A stretch of DNA of 64,000 bases from Rhynchopus sp. YZ270_cl-10. Lineage: Eukaryota > Euglenozoa > Diplonemea > Diplonemida > Diplonemidae. Of the stretch, positions 40,399 to 50,902 are shown piece by piece. The notes beneath the pieces are model-generated. The model searched no databases. It was not told where the DNA came from and worked only from the letters and a program-made list of their open reading frames with translations. A program made the position numbers and the translations under genes. Each line of letters begins with the position of its first letter. Position 1 is the stretch's first letter. The stretch lies in the NCBI GenBank assembly GCA_964035575.1, contig OZ037902.1, forward strand, positions 992,001 through 1,056,000. Direction: 5' to 3'.

Positions 40399-40816
40399 AG
40401 CCAGGCAAGCTAGGCCTATACAGTGATTGTTGATGCTACATAAATAAATACAGCACACCGTCAGTTTGTAACAGGATATTTCTCTCCCTCTCGCCCCGTT
40501 TTTATTTTTTTGAGCATACCTTGGTCCGCTTTTTTTGGGAAATAGTTCAGATTTCTCCGTACGTCACATTATCGCTCAAATACGAAAACCTGTCCCCTCT
40601 GTACAGTGTTCCCCACAACGACAAAAGGTGTGCGATACCCTTGCGTCTATGCAGAGGTCCCACCCAGTAGCACCGCAACCACAGACACCACAACACCACC
40701 CCTGCAACAGATAACCATACAAAGACACACACCACCAAAAACCCTGTACCCCCCCCCGCCCAAGGAAGACATCGAGTGCTCTCAGGAAAGCCAGTTCCCC
40801 TCTGACCTCGTCTGCG

Positions 40817-43800
40817 ATGCGTGTGACACTGCTGTGTGTGGCGGTGGCCCTCCTCGCACGGGGTGCTGATGCCAGCCTGGACCTGACGCACTGCACTGGG
40901 GAGACATGCGACGTGGGTGAGGCACTGCCTGATCCGCTCCCGGAATTCGGGTTCAGTGTGACGGGAACGATTGCGGTGAATGCGACAGCACTGTGCGCGT
41001 CTGGGAACGGCGGGGAGGTGGCGCTTGCACTGTACGTGGCGGGGGAGACGTACTCCGGCACAGCGGCGCTGTGGCAGCAGGACGGGTGTGGTGCAGACGG
41101 CGTGACGCCTGTGTGGACGGTGTCTGCGTCGCTTGACTTGGACATTGTGGTGAACGGGATCACTCTTGAGGGCGTGTCGATTGAGGCTGTGCACGAGACT
41201 GCCTGGGCCGGCACTGTGTCGGGGACTGCGTCAAGCCTCTTTGGCGGTGCCGGTGCGGAAGGTGCGGTGCTGCTGGCAGCAGACTTCTCAGCAGAGACAG
41301 GCCTGACAGCGCTGCGTGGGGACGTGACGCTCGTGGGAGACGGGGTGTCCTTCTCAGGGACGGTGGCAACAGACGGGACAACGAGCACCGGAGACGGGGC
41401 GCTGCTGGTGGGCGGGTCTGTGGCGGCGCAGGCGTCGTTTACGTACACCCACGCAACAAAGGCGTTTGCGGTGCTTGGGTCTGTGGAGGGGGCGCTGGAG
41501 GTCGGGACGGTGACACTGTCGTCTGCAGGAGTGACGCTGGCGAAGGCGGACGGTGGGGCGTGGAGCGGGAGCGTGAGTGGGACTGCAGCGCTGTTCGGGG
41601 GGACTGCGGCAGCATCGATGGCGTTTGCGGACGGGAAGCTTGCGGCGCTGGCAGTGTCGACGACGTTCGTGACAGGAAACGGGCTGCTGAGCGGGTCGCT
41701 GGCATTTGACTACGTGCGGGCGGACACGTGCGCGACGTCGACAGGAACGTTTGGCGGTGTGCTGAAGATGTCTGGGGCGAACGAGCTTGCCTTTGACGGG
41801 ACTGTGGCGTTTGACGGCTGCACCGGTGTTGTGTCTGTGGCGGCCTCTGTGGACGGGGAGTGGGCTGCACCCGGTGGTGTGTCGGTGGCGGGGGTGGCGG
41901 TGCAGGGAACGAGCAGCGGGTTTGCGGACGGGGGTGCGAGCACGGCGCTGTCTGCGCAGACGTGGGTTGGGTCTGTGTCTGGGACGACTGGGGGTGCGGA
42001 CGTGGCTGTGGCGTTTGACGTGTCGTTTGACACAAGCAGCGACGCGTCGAGTGTGGAGGCGATGCTGTCGTACGCAGACGACAACGTGATTGTGCAGGTG
42101 ATGGTGAACTCGGACTGCAGCGGGTCTGGGCTGGTGCAGGTGCAGAACCTGCCTTCCGGTGTGCCTGCGCTCGAGGTGGCTGTGGAGTACACACGCGAGG
42201 GCTGTGGTGGGGCGAGCAAGGCGTGGGTGCTGGAGGGTTCGCTTGGGGACGCGCTGCTGATCGACTTCTCGGGGAAGACGCTGTCGCTTGCGCCTGCTTC
42301 GGTGCGTGTGGTGTCGAACGAGGCTGGGGCACTGCACGTGGAGATTGTGGCGGGGCTTGCGCCGTTTGAGGTTGTGGCTGCGTTCGGGGCTGGCGACGCG
42401 GGTGAGGTGTTCACGCTGACAGCACGCACGATGGAGGGTGCTGTTGCGACACCGGGGGCGTTCCTGGCGGCCATGTCTGGCGGTGTGGGAAGTGTGTTCG
42501 GGAGCGGCGCAGGGGCAGCGTTCTCGTCGCTCTTCTCGGGGATGAACGAGCTGACGCTGACGGACCTGCTTGTGGTGTTTGACTTCGTGGCGCCGTCGAT
42601 TTCGCTGACTGCGACAGGGACGCTGTTTGGGGCAGGTTTTGACGTGCTGGTTGTGGTGGAGAAGGCGGGTGCCGCATGGAAGTACGCACTGGCACTGACA
42701 ACAACGGGGCTGTCGGACCTGTCGTTCCCCGGCCTGGCCGGGTCCGTTGTGGAGACACTTGCGCCCGAGATGCTGATGGTGTCGGTGGCAAGCGCAGCAA
42801 CGTCGTTTGCCGGGAAGGACGTGCCGAAGGGGTTCAGCCTGGCAGCGAAGATCCCGCTGGACGGTGCTGTGATGGAGGGGATTGCAGCCGTGGCACCGCC
42901 GTCACTGAACGACCAGACTGCAGACGCATCAGGGGCGGATGGTGGGGTGACGATTGTGGCGTCGCTGTCAAGCGCGACAGAGATGCGCTTGGCCCTGGTG
43001 CTTGCCGGCGGGGTGGAGCTGGGGTCGCCGGATGTGATCCTGCGTGAGGTGTCGCTGTTGCTGGTGGTGAAGGCTGTGGGCGCACCCGAGTTTGGGTTCC
43101 AGGTGGTGATTGACGTGGCGATGGACGACCGTGTGCTGAGTGCGTCTGCGGCGCTTCTTGTGGATGTGGCAGGGCTCTCGCTTGCGGTGGCGTTTGACAG
43201 CAACGAGCCGTGGAACAAGCCCTTCGGGATGAACGGTGTGGCGATCCTCTTCCCTCTGGGTCTGTCCATCGGCATCACGCCTGCAGGTATTCTGAGCGAG
43301 TTTGCGCTGACGGGCGGTGTGCAGCTGAGTGCGGCCCAAGGGTACGTGACGCTGAGTGTGAGTCTTTCGGAGCCGACGAAGAACGCGTTCCAGGCGGAGG
43401 TGACGGACCTGGATGTGCAGGACGTGCTGGTGGGTCTGCTGGACTGCACGAAGTGCACAAAGGGTGTCGGGGGCGTGCTGACGGACATGTCTGTGGACCA
43501 CTTCAAGGGGTCCTTCAACGCCGACCCTGTGAACGCTGTGAGCATCACCTTTGCGGATGTGTCTGTCGAGATCCCTGCGGGTGTGTCGATTGAGCTGACG
43601 AACCTGGACCTGTGGGGTGTGCTGAAGGTGAAGCATGCGTCCTTTGCTCTGAACGCGGAGGGGATGTCTGCTGCGTTTGAGGCGGAGGTGCTGGAGTGGG
43701 GTCCGCTGTCGATCACGGCGGCGACAAGCAACAAGCGTGGGCCGCAGTTTGCGATGGTGCTGCAGGAGTCGGAGCAGTCGCTGCTGATTGACGGGAAGGC

Positions 43801-45649
43801 GAGTGTGTTTGGGCAGTCTGTGTCGCTGTACCTGCAGATGAGCGACAGTGCTGTGGAGGGCCACTTTGCGCTGTCGCTTGGGAGCCTGAAGGCAGCAGTG
43901 ACGATGAGCAGCAACGGGCGTCCTGGGGAGGTTGGGTTCTCGAACAGCGTGCGTGCGGAGCTGGAGGCGGATCTGATTGGCGACCTTGTGCGTGGTGCAA
44001 CGTCGTACCTGCTGGGACTGGCAGACGATGCGGAGAAGGAGCTGAAGGACGCGAAGAAGGCTGTGGAGTCTGCAGAGAAGGCGTGGGACAGGGCGACGGC
44101 AGAGCTGAAGCAGGTGAAGAAGGATACTGCGGCAGACATCAAGGATGCGGAGGAGGAGCTGGAGCGTGCAAAGAAGGAGGTCGACAAGTTCGACTGCGGA
44201 GACATTTGGCTGATCTCGGACGCGTGTGAGGCTGGGAAGAGCCTTGTGAAGAAGGCACTGTCTGCAGCACAGGCGACCCTCGCAGGTGTGCGCAAGGCGG
44301 CGACCGCACTCATCTCGCTTGCAGAGGACATTGTTGAGGAGTCGAAGATCCTGCTTGACTTTGCGGGGGAGGTGCTCAGCTGGGCAGAGGGCGCCGTCGG
44401 TGTGTTTGCCGACATCGTGGACGCCATCGGAAGTGCGCTGGAGAACATGCTTGTGGTGCACAGCATGGTGTTCACGAGCGACCTGAGCAACTCGGACGTG
44501 GCGGTGTCCTACAAGGCTGACGTGACCATCTTTGGGACACGCCACCGCAACCTCGGCTTTTCGCTGCGCATCAACTTCCAGGACATTGTCGACTACCTGA
44601 CGCAGCAGCTGTCCTTCGCCTTCCACTCTGACTTTGACGGTGACCTGGTGAATGAGAAGCCTGGCGCACCGACAGCTGTTGGGAGCACGCCGAACACGAT
44701 TGCAGGGCAGGTGGGGCTGGTGCTCGATGCGTCGTACGAGGCATACATCCTGACCAAGTATGAGATTCCTGCGGAGGAGCGTGAGTGCGATGCTGCGCTT
44801 GATGGGTGTAATGCACTCACGGCGAGCGGGAACAGCTTCATGGCGGCAATCATGAAGACGAGGAAAGCTCTGTGCCTTGCGGCGATGAATGCGCGTTGTG
44901 AGGAGAGCAAGGATGGGCTTGCACGCGACCTGTGGGTGCAGGAGTCGCTCACCAGCTCCGGCCAGCGTGGTGTGTCCACCCGTCTGCGTGGGCTGGCTGC
45001 CAAGGTCATTGCGACGAAGGCGGCTGAGGTGGCCTGCAAGAAGAACCAGGAGGTGCTGGGGACGCTGACGTCGAAGTTTGGGAGTTTCTTCAAGTTCACG
45101 ATTTGCTCGGTGAGCACACTGCGGAAGATGCGCAACTCGCTGCTGGACACACTTGAGAGTGAGTCGAAGGCGATTCTCACACACATGATGGCCTCAGCAA
45201 AGAACGCCACTTCCTACGCTGACAAACACGCGTCTGCGAAGGCGAGCTACACAAAGAAGAAGGACTCGTGCAAGGACGGGTCCGTTTCCGCGTGTATTCA
45301 GTCGGCTTCGTTGAAGGTATCGGTCACTATATACTCAGTGCTGAAGGCTACGTCTGCTGTGCAACATGAGGCCGTCGACGCGCCTCTGTTCGACGCACTC
45401 GCCCAGGCCAGCAGCAGCTCTGCCGAAGGTGAGGTGCTCTTTGTCGACACCATGAAGGGTGTTGTGACGACGTGGTACACACAGCTCCAGACCACAATCG
45501 CTGCCCTCGAGAAGGCGTCCACAGGGTCACAGTGCAACACGGCCATCGGTAAGATTGTCTGCAAAATGGCTGCCGCACAGGCCAGCACCCACAAAGCAAC
45601 CCTCGCAGAGCTTAAACCATACTACACCCTCCTTCTCCCCTACTTCTGA
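40817..45649 (+). CDS. Giant secreted protein of unknown function, copy 2
   Basis: A 1,610-residue paralogue of the gene at 33356 with the same signal peptide, repeats of WxGSVSGT type, coiled coil and helical C-terminus. I count only about four amino-acid differences in the first ~1,090 residues but roughly seventy in the last ~520, in clusters. Examples are EEGVSRAK against EEELERAK, and the segment after AKASY near residue 1,470. One residue is missing in the ALTTTSGN region. The reading frame is intact, so both copies are probably functional. The sharp change in divergence suggests gene conversion of the 5' part, or selection for different C-termini. Confidence 0.85.
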   Translation: MRVTLLCVAVALLARGADASLDLTHCTGETCDVGEALPDPLPEFGFSVTGTIAVNATALCASGNGGEVALALYVAGETYSGTAALWQQDGCGADGVTPVWTVSASLDLDIVVNGITLEGVSIEAVHETAWAGTVSGTASSLFGGAGAEGAVLLAADFSAETGLTALRGDVTLVGDGVSFSGTVATDGTTSTGDGALLVGGSVAAQASFTYTHATKAFAVLGSVEGALEVGTVTLSSAGVTLAKADGGAWSGSVSGTAALFGGTAAASMAFADGKLAALAVSTTFVTGNGLLSGSLAFDYVRADTCATSTGTFGGVLKMSGANELAFDGTVAFDGCTGVVSVAASVDGEWAAPGGVSVAGVAVQGTSSGFADGGASTALSAQTWVGSVSGTTGGADVAVAFDVSFDTSSDASSVEAMLSYADDNVIVQVMVNSDCSGSGLVQVQNLPSGVPALEVAVEYTREGCGGASKAWVLEGSLGDALLIDFSGKTLSLAPASVRVVSNEAGALHVEIVAGLAPFEVVAAFGAGDAGEVFTLTARTMEGAVATPGAFLAAMSGGVGSVFGSGAGAAFSSLFSGMNELTLTDLLVVFDFVAPSISLTATGTLFGAGFDVLVVVEKAGAAWKYALALTTTGLSDLSFPGLAGSVVETLAPEMLMVSVASAATSFAGKDVPKGFSLAAKIPLDGAVMEGIAAVAPPSLNDQTADASGADGGVTIVASLSSATEMRLALVLAGGVELGSPDVILREVSLLLVVKAVGAPEFGFQVVIDVAMDDRVLSASAALLVDVAGLSLAVAFDSNEPWNKPFGMNGVAILFPLGLSIGITPAGILSEFALTGGVQLSAAQGYVTLSVSLSEPTKNAFQAEVTDLDVQDVLVGLLDCTKCTKGVGGVLTDMSVDHFKGSFNADPVNAVSITFADVSVEIPAGVSIELTNLDLWGVLKVKHASFALNAEGMSAAFEAEVLEWGPLSITAATSNKRGPQFAMVLQESEQSLLIDGKASVFGQSVSLYLQMSDSAVEGHFALSLGSLKAAVTMSSNGRPGEVGFSNSVRAELEADLIGDLVRGATSYLLGLADDAEKELKDAKKAVESAEKAWDRATAELKQVKKDTAADIKDAEEELERAKKEVDKFDCGDIWLISDACEAGKSLVKKALSAAQATLAGVRKAATALISLAEDIVEESKILLDFAGEVLSWAEGAVGVFADIVDAIGSALENMLVVHSMVFTSDLSNSDVAVSYKADVTIFGTRHRNLGFSLRINFQDIVDYLTQQLSFAFHSDFDGDLVNEKPGAPTAVGSTPNTIAGQVGLVLDASYEAYILTKYEIPAEERECDAALDGCNALTASGNSFMAAIMKTRKALCLAAMNARCEESKDGLARDLWVQESLTSSGQRGVSTRLRGLAAKVIATKAAEVACKKNQEVLGTLTSKFGSFFKFTICSVSTLRKMRNSLLDTLESESKAILTHMMASAKNATSYADKHASAKASYTKKKDSCKDGSVSACIQSASLKVSVTIYSVLKATSAVQHEAVDAPLFDALAQASSSSAEGEVLFVDTMKGVVTTWYTQLQTTIAALEKASTGSQCNTAIGKIVCKMAAAQASTHKATLAELKPYYTLLLPYF

Positions 45650-45850
45650 TTCCATTTCATAACGTATTGAGGTGCATCTGTATCTGCATCTGAACGGCCT
45701 CCACCCGGAGAAGCCGAGAGTGCGTGTTTTTTTTGTTTTTGCTTTTGTTTTTGTTTTTGTTTTTATATTTGCTTTTCAAATCCCCTAATTATTTGCAACG
45801 GTTGTTCATTCTTCCATTGTGTTTTACTCTTTCGCTCAAGGGTGACTGAT

Positions 45851-45930
45851 GGTGACTAAGCACGAGAGGCTTAGGACATCCATCTTACCACCCATTCCAC
45901 TGTGCACACAGAAGCACATCACATCTTTTA
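45851..45930 (+). repeat. Dispersed elements A and D after giant gene 2
   Basis: GGTGACTAAGC-ACGAGAG-GCTTAGGACATCC is followed by TGTGC-ACACAGA-AGCACATCACATC. These correspond to 38298-38396. Here the family-D loop has changed to ACACAGA. Confidence 0.7.
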
Positions 45931-46219
45931 TCTTTACCTTTTCTTCAAGTTTTGTTTTGCAAAATGCTGCTCAACAATACAATACATACAACACCCGACT
46001 TGGTGCATCCGTCCCATGCGTGTTCTCACCCCTTTGTCCTTTTACCAAACCCTACCTCCACTGCACACAATATGGCATCATATTGGACAGGCTTTTCATC
46101 TGTCATATTTGTGTGATTGCTCTCTTTTCGAAAATGGTTGTGCACGGCACGTGAGGCACAGTCAATTTTTAGTATTTTCGAGTTTTTTTTTAAACGCTTA
46201 TGGCACAGTAGTTCATTTA

Positions 46220-46364
46220 GATGTGTATGCACGAGAGAGAGGCATCTTCATCTTCCAACGTTTCTTTTCTTTGTTTTATTATTTTTTCGAAGCAGTTTCA
46301 CTTATTCAGGGCCAAGCACTGTGAGGTTTAGGTTCTTCTGACAAACTTTTCTAAATCTTTACAG
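46220..46364 (+). repeat. Dispersed elements D and A in unit 2 spacer
   Basis: The family-D copy (46220-46272) has GATGTGTATGC, ACGAGAGAGA and GGCATCTTCATC. The family-A-like copy (46309-46364) is GGCCAAGC, ACTGTGAGG, TTTAGGTTCTTC, and ends TCTTTACAG. They correspond to 39323-39459. Confidence 0.65.
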
Positions 46365-47235
46365 GTATTGCTTGCAAGAGGCAACGGTGGCACCCGAAAA
46401 GGAACCACTGACGCACTTGCTGCATGTTTGACTTAGGTTCATCTGGACAGCTTTCCCCCCTTCCCAACACTGCCACACGACGCGTCATCGTACAACCCAT
46501 CAGCAACAAGCTGTTTCCTCCTCTGGTTGCGCATGGTGTTTGCATGGCGCACATAATTTTATTTCTGTTTCTGTTTTATACATAGATACCATGTCTATGG
46601 GGTCACCCATTGGCATCTATTCTGCGCGTCTTTTCTTTTGTCACAGTTCTCGTTCATTTGCACACCTCTCGGCCGCATGCATGTCCGTGCGTCCTTTGGG
46701 AACATTTTTAGCACTTCCAAGTTGTTCTGGTGCCTGCACCCACAGCGGTGTTGGTCCTTACAGTAATTTCCCTTTGTCTTTACATTTACGTTTTCATTTT
46801 ATTCTTTTTTCCGTTCACACCACAGCTTTCAGAGTTTGACACCGTAAACGGTTTGACGCCAACGTTTAATGCTTCTCAAAGTAGAGCGTCAGGGAAGCTT
46901 TTCTCACAATACGAGAGGCCCCTGACCCGCTCAGTTGGTGAAAAGATTGTACAGTGTCAACTCAAAGAGCAAAGCAAAGAGATAAGGCGGATGTGGCTAC
47001 CGTGCACCCGATGAGCGTGTCTCTGGTTTCCCCATTGTTTTTCCCACCCTTTTGTTGCTTGTTTTTTCGAATATTCATGATTGCAACAAAGGGTGGAATC
47101 GGGCAAAACAGGTCACCCGTTCGTACAGTCGACTGCCACCGGGTAGTTTCACTACGCCTTGTTCTTCTTATAACGCTACCTCTCCACCCCTCTCACCCCT
47201 CCCTCGGTTTCCCCCTCACTCAGGGGTCCGGCTGA

Positions 47236-47274
47236 GAGTCCGCCCCAAAGGGTCCACCATTTGCGGGCGGACTC
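47236..47274. other. Hairpin with 10-bp stem in block U copy 2
   Basis: GAGTCCGCCC pairs perfectly with GGGCGGACTC around an 18-19 base loop. It is absent from block U copy 1 and so is probably a small insertion. Confidence 0.55.
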
Positions 47275-47366
47275 CACCGTGCATACCACAAAAAAAAAGG
47301 AAAAGAAGAAAACAAGACATTGGTTTGTCTGCAAATTCGAACCCCCCCCCCCCCCCCCCCCCCCCC

Positions 47367-48582
47367 TAGGGTCTATCAAAAGCTAGTGGCAAACGTCATT
47401 TTTTAAGAAACCCCAACCACGGCTTTCATAGTGTTTCTGACCATACCAACCCACCCACACCCCCCCCAAAACCGTCTCAGGCCCCGAGTTTACCCTTTTT
47501 TTGGCACTTTAGTGGCCCTGATTTTAAAAATTCAAAAAAAAAAAAATGGGTGTCCATGACTTCGTACCTTTTCACCCCCCCTCTGTTCCCGCATGTATTT
47601 AAAATTCAGTTTCCTCTTCTGCTTTGGGAGAGCACTGCTGGATGAAACCAGAAAATATGTCAATTGTGACCCCAAAAATCGAATTCCGCCCGGTTTTGTG
47701 CACTTTTGACCACTTCTGAGCGACTTATTTGCATTTTTAAAAGTGACCACCAACTTGTACCTGCCCACCCCCCCGTAGATAGAGCAACTCACACATTCAT
47801 CACGCCTCGCAGTGGGCCAGGGGCCAGAAAAGCCCCCAAAGCCACATATTTTCACCCCAGAACCTATCCCGAGGGGTACCCAGGCTGTTTCGGGGTGTTT
47901 AGAGGGACTTGGTGTAACTTAGAACCATGTTTCAAAAAGTGTCCATGAACTCGTACCAAGGGCTTGCCCTCCCAAGGGACCAAGTACTTGTACCCTTTTT
48001 GAAACATGGTTCTAAGTTCCACCAAGTCCCTCTAAACACCCCGAAACAGCCTGGGTACCCCTCGGGATAGGTTCTGGGGTGAAAATATGTGGCTTTGGGG
48101 GCTTTTCTGGCCCCTGGCCCACTGCGAGGCGTGATGAATGTGTGAGTTGCTCTATCTACGGGGGGGTGGACAGGTACAAGTTGGTGGTCACTTTTGAAAA
48201 AATGCAAATAAGTCGCTCAGAAGTGGTCAAAAGTGCCCAAAACCGGGCGGAATTCGATTTTTGGGGTCACGATGGACATATTTTCTGGTTTCATCCAGCA
48301 ATACTCGCCCAAAGCAGAAGAGGAAACTGAATTTTAAATAAATATGGGAAAAGAGGGGGGGGTGGAAAGGTACGAAGTCATGGACACCCATTTTTTTTTT
48401 TCTGAATTTTTAAAATCAGGGCCACTAAAGTGCCAAAAAAGGGTAAACTCGGGGCCTGAGACGGTTTTTGGGGGTGTGTGGGTGGGTTGGTATGGTCAGA
48501 AACACTATGAAAGCCGTGGTTGGGGTTTTTTTTAAAAAATGACTTTTTGCCACCCTTTTTAGTACCCTTTTGATAGACCCTA
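47367..48582. mobile_element. Long palindromic (foldback) element, 1.2 kb
   Basis: Two arms of about 575-585 bp (47367-47940 and about 47995-48582) are inverted copies with only scattered differences, separated by about 55 bp. The ends are TAGGGTCTATCAAAAG and its complement. C-runs flank both sides (25 and 21 bases), while the unoccupied homologous site at 33161 has a run of six, so the insertion was into poly-C. Frames in the arms encode nothing recognisable and no transposase is seen, so it is non-autonomous. Transcription through it would give a long double-stranded hairpin RNA. Confidence 0.9.
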
Positions 48583-48916
48583 CCCCCCCCCCCCCCCCCC
48601 CCCTCCACCCTCTTTGTCACACAACTGCTGCTGGACTGCCTCAATCTTTTGTACTTAAACATGAAGAAACGTTGCTGAGATGTAACCATGTGAACGCCCA
48701 CAACGTGACTAACACCTGCTATGGACTGCGACACCCTAACGGTAGTGGAGCTCATCCTCGGGCTACAAATAATACAAACCAATTTTTTCAAAGCCTTCTC
48801 CATGCAGTTCTGAACAAGATAAAACCTCGCGTTTCTTTTATCGTCTTCTTTATATATTTCTCCGGCCCCCCAACACATAAACACCACTAATCAGAAAACA
48901 CACAACCAACCCCACT

Positions 48917-49552
48917 ATGTCAGAAGAACCTGTCACCGAACAGGTCATTCGGAGCATCCTCGCAGATTCCCTCCACATCAGCGACCCTACCCCGGAGTAT
49001 CTCAACCACTTAATCCACAATCTCCGTCTTGCGTATGGGATTAACGTCGAGCCTGTTCAGACGACTCCAGCACAGCCTTTGCACGACCCCAATCACGACC
49101 ACCACGAAGAGGATATGCAGGAAGAGGTGCAAAAGAAGCCTAGCGCGCCATCATACATCCTTCCAAGGACACAGCAGAGGAATAGGCTTTCGGGTGGTTT
49201 GAAGAAGACCGACTGTGTAGGGCGGCACCGGGCGTATGAAGAGGAATGGAGCCATGTACGCAGGTACAGACGCAGGAAGGACAAAGACCAAGACTGGGAA
49301 GCGCAATGCCGTATGAGCCGTCCGCAGTTCATCATGAGGCATACGGACCCGGTCGCCAGCCACCAAGACCTGGATGAGTACTGGAGAGGCGATAGGTTTC
49401 TGGATGAGAAGAGGTACGCAAAGGCGCGTTCGTCGCTTGCGTGGGAGACGCGTTGCCAGCTTCTGTGCAAGCCTTCGCAAAAGGCGTCGTTCAGGGGAGC
49501 CAGTCAGTCAGGGTCGTCCCCAGAACGGTGGTCGCAAGGTACTAATTATTAG
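48917..49552 (+). CDS. HYLS1: HYLS1-like centriolar protein
   Basis: A 211-residue homologue of hydrolethalus syndrome protein 1, a centriole protein needed for basal bodies to build cilia. An N-terminal helical segment (EQVIRSILADSLHISDPTPE) resembles the start of many HYLS1 orthologues. The diagnostic HYLS1 box is at about 80-110: SYILP, then KKTDCVGRHRAYEEEW, matching the family pattern S[FY]ILP..KTDxVxRxxxYxxxW. A second TDPVASHQDLDEYW copy and SSLAWETRCQL near the C-terminus match the family's last motif. The ATG at 48917 is the first in frame and no intron is seen. The next gene, CEP104, is also a cilium protein. Confidence 0.8.
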   Translation: MSEEPVTEQVIRSILADSLHISDPTPEYLNHLIHNLRLAYGINVEPVQTTPAQPLHDPNHDHHEEDMQEEVQKKPSAPSYILPRTQQRNRLSGGLKKTDCVGRHRAYEEEWSHVRRYRRRKDKDQDWEAQCRMSRPQFIMRHTDPVASHQDLDEYWRGDRFLDEKRYAKARSSLAWETRCQLLCKPSQKASFRGASQSGSSPERWSQGTNY

Positions 49553-50902
49553 AGAAAAAAAAGGAAGGGAAAAAATGTGGAGCGCATACGAGGAAAATGT
49601 GAGGTGTCTTCACGTTATCATTCAAAAAGGACAGTGGAGCTTGCACGGCCAACTACACTATTCCAATTTTTCAAAAAAAAAAGGAACCAAAAAAAAAGGC
49701 AAACCACAACACAACTAGCGGTGAAAGACGTAATAGGTGAGGTTGATATGGTTGATATGAGATGCAAAATAAAAAGCGGTGCGTCCATTTAGATGTTTAA
49801 AAAAAAACAGGCTGCGTGGAGTTCACACACAAGGGTGCCTACACGTTTGTCAATTTTTCAAACAAAACAATTTTTTTAGACTAGAATTTTTTGCTGATCT
49901 GATTGGACCAGCTATGCGGTGGTGGGGTGGGTACCGTACAAAAAAATGTGACTGTGCTTTATCTAACTTCGTCGCTCTTTTTGTAGGTGAACCTCAGCTA
50001 TGATGAGAGGCTTAGGTTAGTAACACCATTCTTTTTTGAAAGAAAAAAATCCTCGTAGCGTTTGCTGCGTTGCTGTACATCTTGGGCAGGGGGGAGGAGG
50101 GGGGAAATGGATAGCGAAGACGCCTGAATGGTGGTTACACTAAGCCAACAGATTTTCACAGTGGCTCTGTCCTGTACTGTGATACGCGATAGGTGAAAGA
50201 TACTGAAAATATATCCACGAAATTACCTTTGTCATGGTGTCGTGGTATCTGTCTCTGGCCTGACACGGTTCCCCTTTAATTAGCCACGAAAGCTGCACTA
50301 CTTTTTTTGTGCAGTAGGGTGTAGTGGAAGTGCATGGAAAAGAAAAAAAACAGGGGAGATGGCTTTCTCTTTAAATAAGGTGACTAAGCACAAGAGGCTT
50401 AGGGTCATCTAATAAGCTTTTATTAAATGAACGCCGGTCCCCACCACTTACCACTCCAAAGCCCTAGTATCCCCACCTCCTTCCCTGGGCCCCTTCCCCT
50501 TATAGACATAGAAAGGGAAAAAAAGGAAATGCGCAACCCAAGGCAAGGTGTTCTGAAAAAAAATGGTTGTCCACAACCACGCCCCAATCCCTCCCAATAA
50601 GTGGGAAATAGACAAAAAAAATGGCTTTTTTCTCTCTTCCCCTGCATTCGTCGTTACTGTAGAATTTCCTTTTCCTCTTCCCTCCCTAACCAAAAGCCAT
50701 CCCAAAACAGCACACAAAACCTATACACGAACACATACTCCCCTTTTTTTTTGATATTTTTCTTTTGGCCCGCAGCCTGCTTTTGATGTTACTGCATTGG
50801 TCTCTTCTATAACCGACCGAATCCTCTCAAAATTGACTTTCTATTTTGATAACCTTTTTGGTTATTTTTTGAGTTTTTTTTTTTTTTTTTTTTTGTGGAA
50901 AA
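49553..50902. other. Spacer between HYLS1 and CEP104
   Basis: Non-coding. It has a partial TACACTAAG repeat (about 50133-50150), a family-A element (50379-50422) and a 22-24-base T-run just before the CEP104 start. Confidence 0.6.
50379..50422 (+). repeat. Dispersed hairpin element A
   Basis: GGTGACTAAGC, loop ACAAGAG, GCTTAGGGTCATC, then TAATAAGCTTTTATT. The stem is fully preserved and the loop has one change from ACGAGAG. Confidence 0.75.

Larger units (their letters stand above)
40652..47090 (+). repeat. Direct duplication unit 2 around giant secreted-protein gene
   Basis: Partner of 33206-39825. The leader, coding region and 3' spacer align in order. The offset is about 7.45 kb at the 5' end and about 7.26 kb near the 3' end because of indels. 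Identity is highest in the first 3.3 kb of the coding region. Confidence 0.85.
47163..48656 (+). repeat. Upstream block U, copy interrupted by the large palindrome
   Basis: 47163-47341 plus 48604-48656 together match block U at 33066-33215. They are separated by poly-C tracts and the element at 47367-48582. The block also holds a small extra hairpin (47236-47274). No giant gene follows it, so this looks like the start of a third duplication unit that was lost or never completed. Confidence 0.7.

Noticed and set aside
42968-45184. 738-codon minus-strand frame across giant gene 2
   Set aside because: Shadow frame with Arg/His/Leu-rich composition, overlapping a well-supported + gene.
47342-48603. 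The flanking C-runs taken as the ends of an inverted repeat
   Set aside because: Both runs are C on the same strand, so they are direct repeats outside the palindrome, i.e. target sequence, not its termini.
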